A stretch of 64,000 bases of DNA from Nitrosomonas oligotropha (GTDB lineage Bacteria; Pseudomonadota; Gammaproteobacteria; Burkholderiales; Nitrosomonadaceae), in assembly GCF_900106555.1 (NCBI RefSeq), contig NZ_FNOE01000004.1:62001-126000 (forward strand), written 5' to 3'. Position 1 is the stretch's first letter, and each line of letters begins with the position of its first letter. Positions 30,015-39,953 of the stretch are shown piece after piece. A program made the translations under genes and the position numbers. The notes under the pieces are model-generated. The model was not told where the DNA came from and did not search any database. It saw only the letters and a list, made by a program, of their open reading frames with translations.

Positions 30015-31667
30015 TCATCTCAAAGTTGTGAGCTCGTTAAGTACAGCTGACAAACGAACAAAACGAGGTTCTCCAGGCGACAATTCATTGGCCGCTTGGA
30101 GACTATGGCGTGCTTCTTCAATCAGTTCCGGGGCCGGGCCTTTTTTCTGCATATAGGTAATGATCACATACGCCAGATTGAGTAGCACGCGTATGTTTGC
30201 CGGCATCGCGCTATAGGCATCGCGCATTGCACTTAGCGCTTCTTCGTACTGCCCTTTACTGATCAGCAATACCCCACGATTCATAATCAGCATGGCTTCT
30301 TGCCGTGAAGTTTCAATCAATCGGCTGCCTTCTTCGCCCATACCGGCTTGGTCAAATATTTCTGCAACATCGCGCAGTAAAGTAGCGCTTTCAGGATTAT
30401 TCTTGATTTCACTTTGCAGTAACTGAATGGCTTTCTCTTTATCACCGGTCGTCAAGAGCAAACGGGCAATTTCCAGAGCTCCGTCAGAATCCGGATGTAT
30501 GCTGTCATTGCTGATCGATTGACCCAGCTCATCGGCGATCTGTTTCGCCTTTTCGGTATTTCCACTTTGATGATGAATCAATCCTTCAACCGCCAATGCT
30601 TTCGTGCGCACTTCGTCCGCTGCAAAATTCTTATTGAGCTGCCCCAGCACTTTCAGTGCTTGTTCGGCGTTTTTATTGGCACTGCATGCCTTGGCAAGAC
30701 CCAGATAGGCATCCGCCGTCCGCAATACGGAATTTTCTCCGAGCGACACACTCTTGCGAAATGCACGTTCGGCACCTTCCAGCTTACCGAGTTTCATCGC
30801 AACCTGACCGAGGTTTTTCTGCCGTGTCACTGAATTCGGCGATAGCTTCACTGTACGCTCCAGAACATTCCCGGCTTCTTCCAGATTACCCATGACTTGC
30901 AACGTATGCGCCAGCAGATCTTGCGCCTCAAGATAAGCCGGATTCGCTTCTGTGGTTTCTTCCAGCAAATGCTTGGCCGCATCCAAATCATTTTTCTTCA
31001 GCAATATTTTGGCCAACGCCGCTTTGGCCCAAGGAAGGTCGCGTACAGCCAGAATATCTTCCAGCACTTGTTTGGCACGGTCATACTCACCGCTAACCAG
31101 CAACAAATCACATTTGGTGCGAAGCAAGTCAGCCGCATGAGCTTTATCCGAAGCCAGACGCTGATCGCACAAATACATGGCTTTAGAATAATCTTGCTGT
31201 TTAATGGCCTTGTATATTTCCGCAAATGCCTCTTTTTTTGTCCAAATTTTGGCTAACCGTGAACGCAAGCTCGCTTCCGTGACCGGTTTCAGCAAATAAG
31301 CATCCGGCTGATATTCCGCAGTCCCGGTAACCGCTTCCATGGTTTTTTCCGCAGTGATCATGAGCCAAAGGCAAGAAGGCCCGACAAGCGATTGATATTT
31401 TGCTTCTTCAAGCACTTGCTGGCCATTCTTTCCGGAACCCAGGATAAGATCGCAGAGCACGATGTCAAACGGCACCTTTTTCAACCAGGCGATCGCTTCA
31501 TTGCCATTGGTTGCCATATGTATCTTTTTCATTTCAGCGCCGCAACTACTGAGCATATCGCGCAAAATACTGCGCATCTCCATGTAATCATCGACGATCA
31601 ATACATTTTTCCCTGAAAAATTTAACTCAGTGGCAGGCGTTGAGATGTCTAGCGGATTAATATGCAT
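30015..31667 (-). CDS. Receiver-TPR response regulator
   Basis: 550 residues. The N-terminal receiver has acidic VDD (25-27), phosphoacceptor Asp73 (IVLCDLILG) and the conserved Lys in LLKPVTEASL. The remaining ~400 residues are tetratricopeptide repeats (for example ALAKILLKKNDLDAAKHLL, KNLGQVAMKLGKLEGAERAF, LLISKGQYEEALSAMRDAY), so the output is a protein-binding scaffold rather than DNA binding or an enzyme. It lies 26 bases downstream of a small histidine kinase gene on the same strand, and the two probably form a two-component pair. The partner bound by the TPR array is unknown. Confidence 0.9.
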   Translation of the reverse strand: MHINPLDISTPATELNFSGKNVLIVDDYMEMRSILRDMLSSCGAEMKKIHMATNGNEAIAWLKKVPFDIVLCDLILGSGKNGQQVLEEAKYQSLVGPSCLWLMITAEKTMEAVTGTAEYQPDAYLLKPVTEASLRSRLAKIWTKKEAFAEIYKAIKQQDYSKAMYLCDQRLASDKAHAADLLRTKCDLLLVSGEYDRAKQVLEDILAVRDLPWAKAALAKILLKKNDLDAAKHLLEETTEANPAYLEAQDLLAHTLQVMGNLEEAGNVLERTVKLSPNSVTRQKNLGQVAMKLGKLEGAERAFRKSVSLGENSVLRTADAYLGLAKACSANKNAEQALKVLGQLNKNFAADEVRTKALAVEGLIHHQSGNTEKAKQIADELGQSISNDSIHPDSDGALEIARLLLTTGDKEKAIQLLQSEIKNNPESATLLRDVAEIFDQAGMGEEGSRLIETSRQEAMLIMNRGVLLISKGQYEEALSAMRDAYSAMPANIRVLLNLAYVIITYMQKKGPAPELIEEARHSLQAANELSPGEPRFVRLSAVLNELTTLR

Positions 31668-31693
31668 GATTCAAAAATTAGAATGAATGATGG

Positions 31694-32419
31694 TTACGGC
31701 AGATGTAGTACGAAGCAGGCGCCTTGCAGTGAGCCGCCGTTCTCCAGGCAAAGATCGCCTTGAACGCCTTGATTACGATGCATTCTTGCCACCATAGCGG
31801 AAAAATAAAGCCCCAAACCGGTATTACCGCCATGGAAATCGACGCTCTGCATGACATTACCGTTTCCTTCCAGTAACTCAGGCGGATAGCCATCACCATC
31901 ATCTTCAACTCGCAACATTAATTGACCATCATGCTCTTCGGCACTGATCAAGATATGATCATTCGTATGACGCATGGCATTATTTAGCGCATTACCGATG
32001 ACACCGCTGATGAGATCTTCATCAAAATACCAGTACAGCCCAGGATCTACCCGGATTTCCAGATGGATCTGGCGAAATTTAAGCAACTGCGCATATTGCG
32101 CTACAGTCATGCGCAAAAAGTCATCCAAGCAAACGGATTGCGGGTCGAAGGGATATATTTTTTGACCCAGCTTATAGAGTGTCAGTAATTGAATCAGGCG
32201 GTTATTGATGCGTTTCGCTTCATGATTCATTTGTACCAGTTCGGCATGCGTGGAAAGTTCGGCCGCTTCAGCCGATGTCAGCACTTTATCCAGACCGCAA
32301 ATGAGCATGCTGACCGAGTTTTTCATGTCGTGCACGGAAGAAACCAGAAAGTTTGCCATATTGAATACAACCGGGGTGTTGGCTGTATTCGTCTGCTTCT
32401 TATTCGATATTCCTATCAT
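31694..32419 (-). CDS. Minimal soluble sensor histidine kinase
   Basis: 241 residues without a membrane segment or sensor domain. The candidate H-box is SSVHDMKNSVSML near residue 33-45, an HDMKN variant. The ATPase domain shows the N-box IGNALNNAMRHT, G1 EDDGDGYP and G2 GGNTGLGLY. It is therefore a cytoplasmic kinase core that must receive its signal from another protein. The receiver-TPR gene follows by 26 bases. It could act as a phosphatase or a kinase on that regulator. Confidence 0.85.
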   Translation of the reverse strand: MIGISNKKQTNTANTPVVFNMANFLVSSVHDMKNSVSMLICGLDKVLTSAEAAELSTHAELVQMNHEAKRINNRLIQLLTLYKLGQKIYPFDPQSVCLDDFLRMTVAQYAQLLKFRQIHLEIRVDPGLYWYFDEDLISGVIGNALNNAMRHTNDHILISAEEHDGQLMLRVEDDGDGYPPELLEGNGNVMQSVDFHGGNTGLGLYFSAMVARMHRNQGVQGDLCLENGGSLQGACFVLHLP

Positions 32420-32525
32420 GTGATTCCCCGCATAACATGCGTTTTCGATTCGTTATCAATGGGGAATCTAACGGCAAATCACTTTAAACCTGTAGTGTTG
32501 AAGCACAATCAGCAAGTTAGGGATA

Positions 32526-32602
32526 GATTCCTAGAGAAACGCTGATTCATTGATTGCACGAGCGAATCACTTCGTTGCATTAATCAGCGTTTTCCTAGAA
32601 TC
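32526..32602. repeat. 77-bp imperfect inverted repeat, MITE- or REP-like
   Basis: Left arm CTAGAGAAACGCTGATT (32531-32547) and right arm AATCAGCGTTTTCCTAG (32582-32598) match at 15 of 17 positions as an inverted repeat; GATT and AATC outside them extend the pairing past a one-base bulge. The loop of about 34 bases contains TGCA on both sides and may form an inner stem. The right arm overlaps the last seven codons and stop of hvfC. No transposase is present. Compactness and structure suggest a small non-autonomous mobile repeat that may also act as a terminator or mRNA end, but other genomic copies would be needed to prove it. Confidence 0.6.
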
Positions 32603-33360
32603 ACATGGCACTTTCTTAAGTTTTGCAATATTTCGATGCCCCCCTGAATCACAGCATCAGGTTGGGGGTGATTCAGCTCCGCGGCAATTTGTTGCAGCGC
32701 CATCCGTCCCGGCACAGGATCATCGCCGGAAAGCAATTGCAGCAACCGCGCAGTGACTGGGTTGATTTCGATAAAACGCACGTCAAAACCAGTGTCGCGA
32801 TAAACAATCAAATGGGTTGGTTTGTCATCGGCTTCCTTGGGTTGAAAAGCCGGACCGATTCTATGCACGGGGAAGCGGTAGCTCAATGGCCAAGCTAACG
32901 GTGAAATAACAGGGACTCCCTCCAACAGATCGCCATCAACATCCATTTTCGTTGCGTCAATTTTTTCGTCCAGCAACGAAAGTGCTAACTCGACCCACTC
33001 ATAATGCGCCAGCTCGAGCAGAAAAGGCGGATCATCCGGTTGCGGCTTGCGTTCATGCTCCAGATATTTCAAGAACTCGCGCGGCATTTCCGGGAACAGC
33101 GGTGTATGCGATAGGTGATGGGCGAAATAATCCCGGATCATGGTATGCCAGCGCGCATCCGGCATGATTTGCCGCAATACCGGAAACGTGTTGGCGATAA
33201 AATCCTCCACGTTGTTATAAAACAATTCGCGATAGATTTTCATGCGCCGATCTTCGATCCCATCCGGGCAAGGATTTCTCTCCGGATCGCGGATATGCGC
33301 TGCAAAAGCATACTGCTGCCGCACAAAATCGGGACGATTAGCCGTGTTGTACGTGCTCAT
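32584..33360 (-). CDS. hvfC: HvfC/BufC-type RiPP maturation partner (DUF2063)
   Basis: 258 residues from ATG 33360 ([20 protein letters not shown]), overlapping the end of the MNIO gene by 23 bases; a longer frame upstream inside that gene is not credible. The N-terminal DUF2063 domain is visible as [21 protein letters not shown], then [20 protein letters not shown] and [12 protein letters not shown]. The C-terminal half is the usual beta-rich region ([19 protein letters not shown]). Proteins of this type partner MNIO enzymes and present the precursor peptide to them. The final residues VILGKR and the stop are encoded within the arm of an inverted repeat, so the natural C-terminus may have been replaced. 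Confidence 0.87.
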   Translation of the reverse strand: MSTYNTANRPDFVRQQYAFAAHIRDPERNPCPDGIEDRRMKIYRELFYNNVEDFIANTFPVLRQIMPDARWHTMIRDYFAHHLSHTPLFPEMPREFLKYLEHERKPQPDDPPFLLELAHYEWVELALSLLDEKIDATKMDVDGDLLEGVPVISPLAWPLSYRFPVHRIGPAFQPKEADDKPTHLIVYRDTGFDVRFIEINPVTARLLQLLSGDDPVPGRMALQQIAAELNHPQPDAVIQGGIEILQNLRKCHVILGKR

Positions 33361-34204
33361 CGGTTTGGTCCTGCCATTTGGATTGCAGTGTGCGAATGAC
33401 GTCCACTTCTTGCAGCAGCTCCGCCAGCGGCGGCAAATTAAAATCGCGTTCCAACAAGGTTGGAATAACACCAAAATGTTGATATGTTTTTTCGAGTAAT
33501 TGCCAGACCGGATCGACGACATCCGCGCCATGCGTATCCACAATCAGATCCTCGGCTTCCTGGTAGTGTCCGGCAACATGAACATAGCGAATGCGCGATG
33601 CGGGTAGCTGTTGCAGAAATTTTTCGGCATCGTAGCGATGGTTGATGCTGTTCACATAAATATTATTAACGTCCAGCAGCAAGTCGCAATCCGCCTCGTG
33701 CAGCACGGCGTTGAGGAAATCAATCTCGTTCATCTCCTGACCTGGCGCCGCATAGTAGGAAACATTCTCCATTGCAATACGCTGTTCCAGGATATCCTGC
33801 ACTCGCCGGATGCGCTCCGACACATAGCGCACCGCGTCTGCGGTAAAGGGGATCGGCAGCAGATCGTACAGATGCCCGTCGTCGCTGCAATAACTCAGAT
33901 GTTCACTGTAATAGCGGATTTGATGCTCGTGCAGAAAACGCTTCAGCCGTTGCAGAAATGCTTCGTCCAATGGCGACGGCCCGCCGATCGAAAGCGATAG
34001 TCCATGACAAATAAAAGGAAATTTCTCGGTCAGCTCACGAAACTGTTTTCCATACCGTCCGCCGACACCGATCCAGTTTTCCGGAGCAACTTCCCAGAAA
34101 TTCACCGGCTGCGTGGTTTGATCCGCCAGCGCACCGAGCAGTGAACGCCGCAGACCCAAACCAGCACCATGAACTGGATAACACAGACCGTTCATGGTTT
34201 TCAC
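33338..34204 (-). CDS. hvfB: MNIO-family RiPP maturase (DUF692, HvfB/BufB type)
   Basis: 288 residues, a TIM-barrel multinuclear non-haem iron oxidative enzyme. Visible metal-ligand motifs are [48 protein letters not shown] and LLERDFNLP, in the usual family order. Such enzymes oxidatively modify Cys residues of a partner peptide, in characterised systems to oxazolone/thioamide or thiooxazole groups that bind metal. The precursor gene lies three bases upstream and the partner protein overlaps downstream, so all three form one operon. The predicted substrate is the EGKCG precursor at 34208-34546. Confidence 0.92.
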   Translation of the reverse strand: MKTMNGLCYPVHGAGLGLRRSLLGALADQTTQPVNFWEVAPENWIGVGGRYGKQFRELTEKFPFICHGLSLSIGGPSPLDEAFLQRLKRFLHEHQIRYYSEHLSYCSDDGHLYDLLPIPFTADAVRYVSERIRRVQDILEQRIAMENVSYYAAPGQEMNEIDFLNAVLHEADCDLLLDVNNIYVNSINHRYDAEKFLQQLPASRIRYVHVAGHYQEAEDLIVDTHGADVVDPVWQLLEKTYQHFGVIPTLLERDFNLPPLAELLQEVDVIRTLQSKWQDQTDEHVQHG

Positions 34205-34207
34205 GGA

Positions 34208-34546
34208 TTACTTCTTATTCGCTCCACACTTACCTTCACCGCATTTACCTTCTTGCTCGGCCTTCTTGCCCCCGCATTTGCCTTCCATATTTTGTTTCAT
34301 TTCTTTTTTACCGCCACACTTACCTTCACCGCACTTGCCTTCCATATCTTGCTTGGTTTCCTTGCCGCCGTCTTGCGCCGGTTTATTCGCGCCGTTGGCA
34401 TCGGCCAATTGCATGTAGCCGCCTGATAATTCATTCATCGCAAATGGGTTGGCAACGGTGTCAGCCGACAGATTGCTGGCCGCCAAGCTGGTGACTAATG
34501 CGGTGCTTAATGCCAGTGAAACGGGTTTCATTAATTTTTTCGACAT
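34208..34546 (-). CDS. hvfA: EGKCG-repeat RiPP precursor (HvfA/bufferin-like metallophore)
   Basis: 112 residues. The N-terminus is a signal peptide (KPVSLALSTALVTSLAASNLSA), a feature known in this precursor family. The middle is a short linker, and the C-terminal half carries five EGKCG motifs with Cys72, 77, 91, 102 and 107: two EGKCGEGKCG pairs flanking a single EGKCG, separated by Lys/Glu-rich spacers. There are no other Cys, so all five are candidate modification sites. A GGAG site precedes the ATG. The MNIO gene begins three bases after the stop. The mature product is expected to be a periplasmic or secreted metal-binding peptide, with copper the most likely metal from known relatives. 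A DoxX-type fourth gene is not seen here. Confidence 0.9.
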   Translation of the reverse strand: MSKKLMKPVSLALSTALVTSLAASNLSADTVANPFAMNELSGGYMQLADANGANKPAQDGGKETKQDMEGKCGEGKCGGKKEMKQNMEGKCGGKKAEQEGKCGEGKCGANKK

Positions 34547-34819
34547 TGATTATTTTCTCCATAAAAATTGATCGTAACTGCAAACACCAATGATAACGCC
34601 AAATCGGCGCGAAGTCGCTCGTTTCTCCCGCTCAGTCTGAACGGCGCTCGCCATGCATAACACCACTAGCCGCCAATACCGGCTAAAAACCAGCACATCC
34701 CATTTTTACGCGGCCAGCATCAATCTGGCCTATCTTACTTTTGTTGCCTGCGCCTCTCTGATAAACTCAGCGCTTCGAAAAATATTATAAAAATATGCCA
34801 GTTAACTAAGGAGCTCCGA

Positions 34820-35539
34820 ATGTTTGACAAACCCAACCAGCTTGTTTTTTACATCAATGCCGCAATCTTTGTCTTTGGTGTATTGGTTGCACTGCTGACG
34901 AAATTCATCGTGATTGCACTGATCGTTGCAGTCTGCGCCGCGTTGCTGATTTACGAGCAAATCAGACAAAACAAACACGCGTTTTCCATCGCGGATTTAA
35001 GAAAAATACTGACGGTGCACGATACTTGCGGGAAAAAAGCGACATTGACGCAAACACAAATGACCACCGCATGTCATGTTGATAATTCAGAATACTGGTT
35101 TAAAAATATCCGCTCGATCGGCAGCATCAGCAATTTCCGCATCAATAACACCGAGCCAGCTGAACTGCGAAAAGAAAACGACAGCTATCAAGTCTGCATG
35201 AAATTCCCGCCGGAATTAAAAGTCATCAACGGTTCCGATTTAACCCTCACATATCAATGCGAAGGCGCTTTCACACAGAACGAAGGCATACTCTCCCATG
35301 TCGTCGACGATGACACGAAACGATTACGCCTGATCGTTGAATTACCCGAAGGACGCGCCATTTCAACCGCCCGTTTTTTCAGCATCCATGACGGCAAAGA
35401 AGAAGCTCTGCTACCACCCGTAATCACCGGACAAACCATTGAAGCGGATATCAAAAACCCGAAACGGGGAGTGGAATACTGCCTGCAGTGGAGCTGGGAA
35501 GAAGAAGGCTTGATCAAAAAAGTAAGCTGCATGTTCTAA
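34820..35539 (+). CDS. Membrane-anchored protein of unknown function
   Basis: 239 residues. AAGGAGCTCCGA precedes the ATG, a strong ribosome-binding site. Two adjacent hydrophobic segments at about 8-48 (LVFYINAAIFVFGVLVALL, IVIALIVAVCAALLIYEQI) form a hairpin anchor. The rest is soluble, with a beta-rich character (LKVINGSDLTLTYQCEGAF, LRLIVELPEGRAISTARFF) and several Cys. I do not recognise a family. Its neighbours, the RiPP operon (opposite strand) and murJ, do not suggest a role. Confidence 0.7.
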   Translation: MFDKPNQLVFYINAAIFVFGVLVALLTKFIVIALIVAVCAALLIYEQIRQNKHAFSIADLRKILTVHDTCGKKATLTQTQMTTACHVDNSEYWFKNIRSIGSISNFRINNTEPAELRKENDSYQVCMKFPPELKVINGSDLTLTYQCEGAFTQNEGILSHVVDDDTKRLRLIVELPEGRAISTARFFSIHDGKEEALLPPVITGQTIEADIKNPKRGVEYCLQWSWEEEGLIKKVSCMF

Positions 35540-35690
35540 GCGGCCATCAAATCGTCATCCTGCCCGTTTACAGTAACAGGATTGGATCAGCAGAACGATT
35601 ACTTGAATTTCCAACCGGGCAGATCGGATTTCTCAATCCAGTCTGCCCAGCTTCTCACCACCGCCTTGATCGCTCAAACATCGCAAACCA

Positions 35691-37229
35691 TTGAATCTTC
35701 TTAAAGCACTCGCTGCGGTCAGCAGCATGACTTTCATATCGCGCATTCTCGGTTTTGTGCGCGATATCATCATCGCGCGGATTTTTGGCGCGGGTATGGA
35801 AACGGATGCTTTCTTTGTCGCATTCCGTATTCCGAATCTGCTGAGGCGGATGTTTGCCGAGGGTGCGTTTTCTCAGGCGTTTGTGCCGATTCTCGCCGAG
35901 TACAAGAACAATCGCACCATTGAAGAAACCCGCGGCCTTATCGATCAAATCACGATGCTGCTAGGCACCATACTGTTTTTCATTTCGCTGGCCGGTATTT
36001 TTGCGGCGCCGCTGATCATTTATGTCAGCGCGCCCGGTTTCTCCGCCGATCCGGATAAATTCCAGCTCACCGTTCAGCTGCTGCAAATCACCTTTCCGTA
36101 TATTTTATTTATCTCGTTGGTGGCACTAGCCGGGGGGATTCTCAACACTTACGGCAAATTCAATGTACCCGCCGTTACTCCGGCGCTGCTGAATATCGCA
36201 TTTATCGGTTGCGCGGTATGGTTGACGCCGCTCATCGATCCGCCGGTTCTAGCGCTGGCTTGGGCGGTTTTTATCGGTGGCATTTTGCAGCTGGCGTTTC
36301 AAATACCCTATCTGTTGCGGCTCAAACTTATGCCGCGCATCCGCTTCAAAAATCCCGACACCGGTGCGTGGCGTGTGATCAAACTGATGGGCCCAGCCAT
36401 TTTCGGTGTCTCGGTTAGCCAGCTCAGCCTGTTGATCAATACGATTTTTGCCTCGCTGCTGGTTACCGGCAGCGTCTCCTGGCTGTATTACGCCGACCGG
36501 CTGATGGAATTTCCCGCCGGTCTGCTCGGTGTCGCGCTCGGCACCATCCTGCTGCCATCGCTGGCAAAGCATTACAGCAATAACAGCAACGACGAATACT
36601 CCCGCCTGCTCGATTGGGGTCTGCGCATGACCATGCTGCTGACGCTCCCGGCCGCACTGGCGCTCGCCTTGCTGTCGGTGCCGCTGATCACCACACTGTT
36701 TCACCACGGCGCATTCACCGAACACGACGTATGGATGACGCGCGAAGCGCTGGTCGCATACAGCGTCGGCTTGCTCGGCATCATCTTGGTAAAAGTGCTC
36801 GCCCCCGGATTCTACGCCCGCCAGAACATCAAAACACCGGTAAAAATCGCCATCATCACGTTAACTGCAACGCAACTGATGAACCTCGCCTTCATCGGTT
36901 CACTCCAGCATGCCGGATTGGCGCTGGCCATCGGCTTGGGCGCATGTCTCAACGCCGGATTGCTGTTTTACCAATTGCGCAAACAGGAAATCTATCAACC
37001 ACAGCCCGGCTGGCTCATCTTCTGTGTGAAAATATTGCTGGCATTAGCGGCAATGGGTGCTGTGTTATGGTTTGCAGCGGGAAGCGATGCCTCATGGCTG
37101 ACCGATTCGACACTGACACGTGCCGGCCGGTTAAGCTGGGTAGTTGCAGCTGGCGCAAGCAGCTATTTTGCCGCGCTCTGGCTGCTGGGATTCCGCCTGA
37201 GAGACTTCACTCAGCGGCAGGCGTTGTAA
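35691..37229 (+). CDS. murJ: MurJ, lipid II flippase
   Basis: 512 residues, the standard length. The N-terminus [21 protein letters not shown] and [19 protein letters not shown] are diagnostic of MurJ/MviN. About 14 membrane segments follow, with conserved stretches such as [20 protein letters not shown] and [19 protein letters not shown]. It flips lipid-linked peptidoglycan precursor across the inner membrane and is essential in most Gram-negatives. The start is a TTG at 35691, which aligns with the usual MNLLKAL start; no ATG is available nearby. It is transcribed alone in this window. Confidence 0.94.
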   Translation: MNLLKALAAVSSMTFISRILGFVRDIIIARIFGAGMETDAFFVAFRIPNLLRRMFAEGAFSQAFVPILAEYKNNRTIEETRGLIDQITMLLGTILFFISLAGIFAAPLIIYVSAPGFSADPDKFQLTVQLLQITFPYILFISLVALAGGILNTYGKFNVPAVTPALLNIAFIGCAVWLTPLIDPPVLALAWAVFIGGILQLAFQIPYLLRLKLMPRIRFKNPDTGAWRVIKLMGPAIFGVSVSQLSLLINTIFASLLVTGSVSWLYYADRLMEFPAGLLGVALGTILLPSLAKHYSNNSNDEYSRLLDWGLRMTMLLTLPAALALALLSVPLITTLFHHGAFTEHDVWMTREALVAYSVGLLGIILVKVLAPGFYARQNIKTPVKIAIITLTATQLMNLAFIGSLQHAGLALAIGLGACLNAGLLFYQLRKQEIYQPQPGWLIFCVKILLALAAMGAVLWFAAGSDASWLTDSTLTRAGRLSWVVAAGASSYFAALWLLGFRLRDFTQRQAL

Positions 37230-37374
37230 TCCGCTTAGCCGATGCAGCCAGCTCTATGGGCTGATGCTAGACTTTGAGAGATTTGGCACAATTCTTTAAT
37301 CAACTTTCGCCCCAGTATCGCGCGACAAAATCTACTTCAGTTCAAGCGCATTCAAGTCCATATAAGGGAGCAAC

Positions 37375-39166
37375 ATGATTGCAGAAGACACAAAGCAAAG
37401 CAGCAAAGTCGGTTTAAACTTTCAAGTTGATTCCCGCATCGCCACTTTGCTCAGTCAGGAATACACATCATCCGAACGCGCAATAAAAGAGCTGATTGAC
37501 AACGCCTGGGATGCCGATGCTGAAAATGTTTCAGTAACGCTTCCCAAACCGATGAGTAGCGAACCCATCATTATTCAAGACGACGGTAGTGGTATGACGG
37601 AAGAGGAGCTACGTCGTCACTATCTATTCATAGCCAGTGATCGGCGCTCACGCCGCGGTGAGCGTACTACAGGAAAAAAATCGAAGAATCAAAGGGCGCA
37701 AAGGTATTGGAAAATTTGCCGGTCTCATGGCCGCATCGGTGATGAGCCTACAAACCCGAGCTCGAGGACGTCGATGCAGTTTCATTTTACGCTTGCAAGA
37801 CTTGGCCAATGTCGAAGACATTGAGCAACTACAAATTGACTTCCAAATTGAACCATGCAATCCCGAACTTCATGGCACTACGATTACACTTACCGATTTG
37901 CACCAAGGGTTGGTTTACCCAAGTGCCAGTAAACTACGTCAAGTATTGCTACAGGATTATGGACGTCAAGATGACTTTATCATCACAATTAATGACAAAC
38001 AGCTTGATGTTGATGACATATCTGGCTCTTACGTCGAAACCGAACAGGAATTACCTTCTGTAGGCAAAGTCCGTCTCCGATTCTCATTAAGCGACGGCAA
38101 AACCGGCTTACGTCAGCCTGGAATCACTCTTCGCGTTGATGGAAAATCAGTTGGTCGACCAGGATTCTTCGGTTTAGATGAACAAGACGATTTTCCTAAA
38201 AAGCTCTTACGTAAACTATTCGGAGAAGTAGAAGCCAACGGTCTACGCGATCATATCACTGCCGGTTGGGATGCTCCGGTAGAAAATAGCGAATTATTGA
38301 AGATCGTCGAAAGCTTTGTTCAACCAATTCTGCGTGATGCATTTAGTCAGCAATACCGCCGTGAGATACAACTTGCCCAAGCTCGGTTAAAAAGAAATAT
38401 TCTTGAGCGTCTAGCTACCTTACCCGAGCATAAACGCAGTTTCGCAGATCGTGCAATCAAGAAAGTGCTCGATAAATATTATGGTGAGCCTGAAAGCAAG
38501 GTTGAACCGATTGTCTATGTGCTACTTGAGGCTTTGGAACGCTCTGATTACCGCCTTCTTCTCGAGCATATCGCTGATGCCAAGTCGAGTGATGTTGCAG
38601 GTATCGCAGATAACCTGAATGAATTTGGCTTAGCTGATATGGCTTTTCTAGTTCAGCAAGCTACCGCTCGGCAAGTTATTCTCGATCAGCTTGAAGCGTT
38701 GGCACGTGACGACACAACCACAGAGGCGATCTTGCATAAAGCCTTGGAGCGTAACCTCTGGGTGTTGGGAAATGAATACTCCTTATTCAGCTCAAACACC
38801 ACGTTACGACGGCAAATAGAAGTTTTTCTCGGCAAAACCTACACCGGTGCCAAAGCCGATAATCGCCCAGATCTTGTACTGAGTGAGAATTTGAGTGGCG
38901 AATATCTATTAATCGAATTCAAGAAACCAAAACATGAGCTCAATCACGATAACTATGTTCAGGCGATTAGCTACCGTCACGAATTGTCCAAGGATCTCAA
39001 TTCTCAAATTCGAGTGTTGTTGATCGGTGGCAGACGTTCATCAAATTTTCCTACCAGCAATATAGAGCCCCAAGTAGAAACGCGGCTTTATAATCAAGTA
39101 ATCTCTACAGCTCGCAAGCAAATTGAATGGCTATTGAGAATGGGTAAAGAGCAAAATGATGGCTGA
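37375..39166 (+). pseudogene. GHKL ATPase fused to a PD-(D/E)xK-like nuclease, frameshifted
   Basis: Two overlapping frames encode one protein of about 596 residues. The first (37375 onward) holds the start of a Hsp90/MORC-type ATPase: KELIDNAWDADAENV (Bergerat N-box) and IIIQDDGSGM. It breaks at an A7 run (37674-37680); with six A residues the frame reads GKNRRIKGRKGIGKFAGLMAA, restoring the G2 motif that now lies in the second frame. The C-terminus of the second frame has WVLGNEYSLFSS, NRPDLVLSE and LLIEFKKPKHE, a D...ExK pattern like Shedu/DUF4263 nucleases. An ATPase-nuclease fusion standing alone suggests anti-phage or anti-plasmid defence. The segment looks more AT-rich than murJ beside it, hinting at transfer. 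A sequencing error in the homopolymer is as likely as true inactivation. Confidence 0.82.
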
Positions 39167-39215
39167 TTCTCCTCTTTTCTCTTAATGGCGATCGTGAGCC
39201 ATGATAAGAATAAAC

Positions 39216-39231
39216 AATTAACGAGTTAATT
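39216..39231. repeat. Short palindrome after the ATPase-nuclease gene
   Basis: AATTAAC-GA-GTTAATT is a perfect 7-bp inverted repeat about 50 bases after the stop codon. It has no T-run, so it is not a typical terminator. It may be an operator for the downstream SRPBCC gene or simply chance in AT-rich DNA. Confidence 0.25.
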
Positions 39232-39388
39232 AGACAATGCGCTACTTAAACTGATTTTGTGTTTGAAATCCCATCTTCTCGCTAACACCCCCAAACACCC
39301 AAATCACTTGTAATCCCCTCTTGATTGGTTTAACGTCTCGATTGGTAATCGATTAACCCGCTGAACGCGGCAGCAAGGGCGAAACGCT

Positions 39389-39880
39389 ATGTTCAATTTA
39401 GGTTCCATGCTCAATCTGGGTTCGACCGACCCGGTTATCGGACGGGCGCACACCATCGTGTCCTGCTCGGCTGCGGAGCTTTTCCAATATATTGGCGCGG
39501 GCCTATTCGATAACTATCCCAAGTGGTCTCCGGAAGTGAAAGAGCTGGAGCAAATTACGCCCGGTCCCGTCCAACTCGGAACGGAAGGGCGGCAGGTGCG
39601 GGTTGATCAGGGTCGGCGTTCGGAATCGAAGTTTAAAATTTCCGCCTTTGAACCGGGTCAGCGCATCACATTGGTTGGTGTATCCGACCCTTTCCGCTGC
39701 ACTTATGAATTACAGGAAATCAGTCCGGCGCAATCCACCAAATTGACATTTTCTTTTGAGTTGCTGGAAATTCTGGCGATTATGCGTCCTTTTGAAGGAT
39801 TGGTGCGGGTTGCCATCAAAGATGGTGCGGGCAGAACAGTACAAAACATCAAGCGCTTGGTTGAGGCGAAGCAATCATGA
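39389..39880 (+). CDS. SRPBCC-fold (polyketide cyclase/START-like) protein
   Basis: 163 residues with the layout of a START-like ligand-binding fold: GRAHTIVSCSAAELFQYIG, DNYPKWSPEVKELEQI, a central beta region (SKFKISAFEPGQRITLVGV, FRCTYELQEI) and a C-terminal helix ending VQNIKRLVE. Such proteins bind hydrophobic ligands or act as coenzyme Q or toxin-like chaperones; nothing here fixes the ligand. An O-methyltransferase gene follows about 70 bases downstream on the same strand, so the two may handle one hydrophobic metabolite. A GGGCGA upstream of the ATG is a weak ribosome site. Confidence 0.75.
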   Translation: MFNLGSMLNLGSTDPVIGRAHTIVSCSAAELFQYIGAGLFDNYPKWSPEVKELEQITPGPVQLGTEGRQVRVDQGRRSESKFKISAFEPGQRITLVGVSDPFRCTYELQEISPAQSTKLTFSFELLEILAIMRPFEGLVRVAIKDGAGRTVQNIKRLVEAKQS

Positions 39881-39953
39881 AAATTCCCGCTCGTCCGCAA
39901 CCGCTTTGGCTGATGATCTTCACTGCAATCCGCTTAATGTCCAAGGAGAACTG

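Noticed and set aside
34141-34494. Plus-strand frames with repeated PHLPS-like units
   Set aside because: They are the antisense reading of the EGKCG repeats in the RiPP precursor, not a separate repeat protein.
36614-37264. 216-codon plus-strand frame overlapping murJ
   Set aside because: Composition is Arg/His-rich, typical of an out-of-frame reading, and murJ is intact through the region.
37660-37700. Programmed ribosomal frameshift at A7 in the ATPase-nuclease gene
   Set aside because: Joining the frames needs a +1 (or -2) shift, whereas A-run slippery sites normally give -1; an indel or sequence error is simpler.
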